From: Deltaproteobacteria bacterium
GTDB lineage: Bacteria > Desulfobacterota_E > Deferrimicrobia > Deferrimicrobiales > Deferrimicrobiaceae
DNA: 6,124 nt
Assembly (NCBI GenBank): GCA_023488945.1
Contig: JAMDBZ010000085.1
Span: 1-6,124, forward strand
Reading direction: 5' to 3'
Within the stretch, counting starts at the first letter, position 1, and the number at the start of each line of letters is the position of its first letter. The position numbers were made by a program, and so were the translations under genes. The notes below the pieces were generated by a model. That model searched no databases, was not told the origin of the DNA, and worked only from the letters and a program-made list of their open reading frames with translations. This document shows, piece after piece, positions 4,979 to 6,124 of the stretch.

Positions 4979-6124
4979 ATGATCGACCGGGCCATTGAAC
5001 CCGTCCTGAAGGAGCTGGCCGGCCGATATCCGGTCGTGACGATCACCGGGCCCCGGCAGAGCGGCAAGACGACACTTTGCCGCAAGGTATTTCCCGGAAA
5101 GCCCTACGTCAACCTGGAACGGCCGGACACGCGGAATTTCGCCGCGGCCGACCCGCGCGGCTTCCTCGCGCGCCATCCGGAGGGCGCGATCCTCGACGAG
5201 ATCCAGCGCGCGCCGCACCTGCTCTCCTTTATACAGCCGCTGGTGGACGACGACCCCCACTCCGGCCGGTTCATCGTGACCGGCAGCCAGCAGTTTGAGG
5301 TGACAAGCACCATCAGCCAGTCCCTGGCCGGACGGACGGCGCTCCTCAAGCTGCTTCCGTTCTCCATACCCGAGTTGCGCGGTCATCTCCCTCGGCCGAC
5401 CGTCGACCGGCTCATCCTGACCGGTTTCTACCCCCGGATCCACGACAAGGGTCTCGATCCCACGCAGGCCCTCGGCGACTACTTCGAAACCTACGTGGAA
5501 CGTGATATCCGGCAATTGCTCGCCGTCCGGGACCTGAGCACGTTCGAGAAGTTCGTCCGGCTGTGCGCCGGCCGGGTGGCACAGATCCTGAACCTCTCCG
5601 GGCTCGCGAACGACGCCGGGATCTCCCACACCACTGCAAGGGGATGGATGTCGCTCCTGGAGGCCAGCTACATCGTCTTTCTCCTCCCCCCCTGGTTCGG
5701 GAACGTCTCGAAGCGGCTCATCAAGTCGCCCAAGATCTACTTCCACGACGTCGGGCTGGCGAGTTACCTGCTCGGGCTGGAAAACGAGGGACAAGTCGCG
5801 CGGGATCCGCTGCGGGGAAACCTCTTCGAAAATCTTGCTGTCGGCGAAGCGCTCAAACATCGCTTCAACCGGGGGAAACGGAGCAACCTGAGTTTCTACC
5901 GGGACCGCCGCGGCAACGAGGTGGACCTGCTCGTCGGACTCGGCCCGGACCTCTTCCCCGTCGAGATCAAGGCGGGCGCAACGATCGTGGACGATTACTT
6001 CAGGGGATTGCGAAATATCGAGGCGCTACTGCCCCGGGTGCCGTTCGGCAGCGGTTTGATCTACGGGGGGGATGAGGCCCAGACACGGCCGGGCATGCGG
6101 ATCCACCCCGTCCAGGAAACGGAC
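4979..6124 (+). CDS. AAA_14/DUF4143 family ATPase, open at the right window edge
   Basis: The frame from ATG 4979 is open for 382 codons to the edge without a stop. The family is typically about 380-420 residues, so little is missing. The N-terminal P-loop ATPase has Walker A G-P-R-Q-S-G-K-T-T (24-32), Walker B A-I-L-D-E-I-Q-R-A-P (70-79) and a sensor-like F-I-V-T-G-S-Q (98-104). The family marker D-Y-F-E-T-Y-V-E-R-D-I-R-Q-L (167-180) leads into a winged-helix region. The C-terminal DUF4143 part has G-N-L-F-E-N (280-285), F-Y-R-D-R-R-G-N-E-V-D (306-316) and P-V-E-I-K-A-G (327-333). This is a PD-(D/E)XK-like set, E284, D316, E329 and K331, all present. The biochemical role of these proteins is not established. 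They are common in accessory and mobile regions. The gene faces away from ffh and is not part of the cluster. Base composition is similar to its neighbours, so recent transfer is not evident. Confidence 0.93.
   Translation, partial: MIDRAIEPVLKELAGRYPVVTITGPRQSGKTTLCRKVFPGKPYVNLERPDTRNFAAADPRGFLARHPEGAILDEIQRAPHLLSFIQPLVDDDPHSGRFIVTGSQQFEVTSTISQSLAGRTALLKLLPFSIPELRGHLPRPTVDRLILTGFYPRIHDKGLDPTQALGDYFETYVERDIRQLLAVRDLSTFEKFVRLCAGRVAQILNLSGLANDAGISHTTARGWMSLLEASYIVFLLPPWFGNVSKRLIKSPKIYFHDVGLASYLLGLENEGQVARDPLRGNLFENLAVGEALKHRFNRGKRSNLSFYRDRRGNEVDLLVGLGPDLFPVEIKAGATIVDDYFRGLRNIEALLPRVPFGSGLIYGGDEAQTRPGMRIHPVQETD

Noticed and set aside
4937..5860. A 307-codon open frame on the minus strand opposite the ATPase gene.
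   Set aside because: The plus strand frame carries Walker and DUF4143 motifs. The antisense translation has no recognisable motifs and is a GC-bias shadow.

Overview
The window is GC-rich bacterial chromosome. It holds a complete minus-strand housekeeping cluster read in the order ffh, rpsP, rimM, trmD, rplS, rnhB, yraN. This covers the SRP GTPase, ribosomal protein S16, the 16S maturation factor RimM, the tRNA m1G37 methyltransferase, ribosomal protein L19, RNase HII and an UPF0102 protein. From memory, this order with rnhB and yraN after rplS and ffh at the head recalls Deltaproteobacteria/Desulfobacterota such as Geobacter relatives. The organism assignment is inference from gene order, base composition and protein character, not from a search.

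Layout. At 1-176 lies the end of an IS630-type insertion sequence, with the first 37 codons of its transposase on the minus strand running off the left edge. Its probable TA target site falls inside the yraN stop codon. From 174 to 4729 the seven minus-strand genes are packed tightly. yraN overlaps rnhB by 4 bp, trmD starts 3 bp after rimM, and rnhB starts 13 bp after rplS. The one large internal gap (142 bp, 1644-1785) carries a good sigma-70-like promoter in front of rplS, so rplS-rnhB-yraN can probably be transcribed apart from the upstream genes. A second promoter candidate lies ahead of ffh. The small KH-domain gene (khpA type) often found between rpsP and rimM in this kind of cluster is absent.

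Across a 249 bp divergent intergenic region (4730-4978), a plus-strand gene from 4979 runs open to the right edge. It encodes a 382-residue (so far) AAA_14/DUF4143 ATPase with intact Walker A, Walker B and a C-terminal PD-(D/E)XK-like nuclease motif. This accessory-type gene beside a core operon, with an IS at the other end, suggests that both flanks of the cluster are recombination-prone.

How the genes work together: the core genes all serve translation and protein targeting (ribosome subunits, 30S maturation, tRNA modification, SRP-dependent secretion), with DNA-repair and nuclease functions riding at the end. I did not find a convincing new biological system. The most notable points are the IS junction at the yraN stop, the missing khpA, the extended L19 tail and the divergent ATPase. 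No gene-free stretch exceeds 300 bp, and I saw no tRNA, rRNA or CRISPR array.
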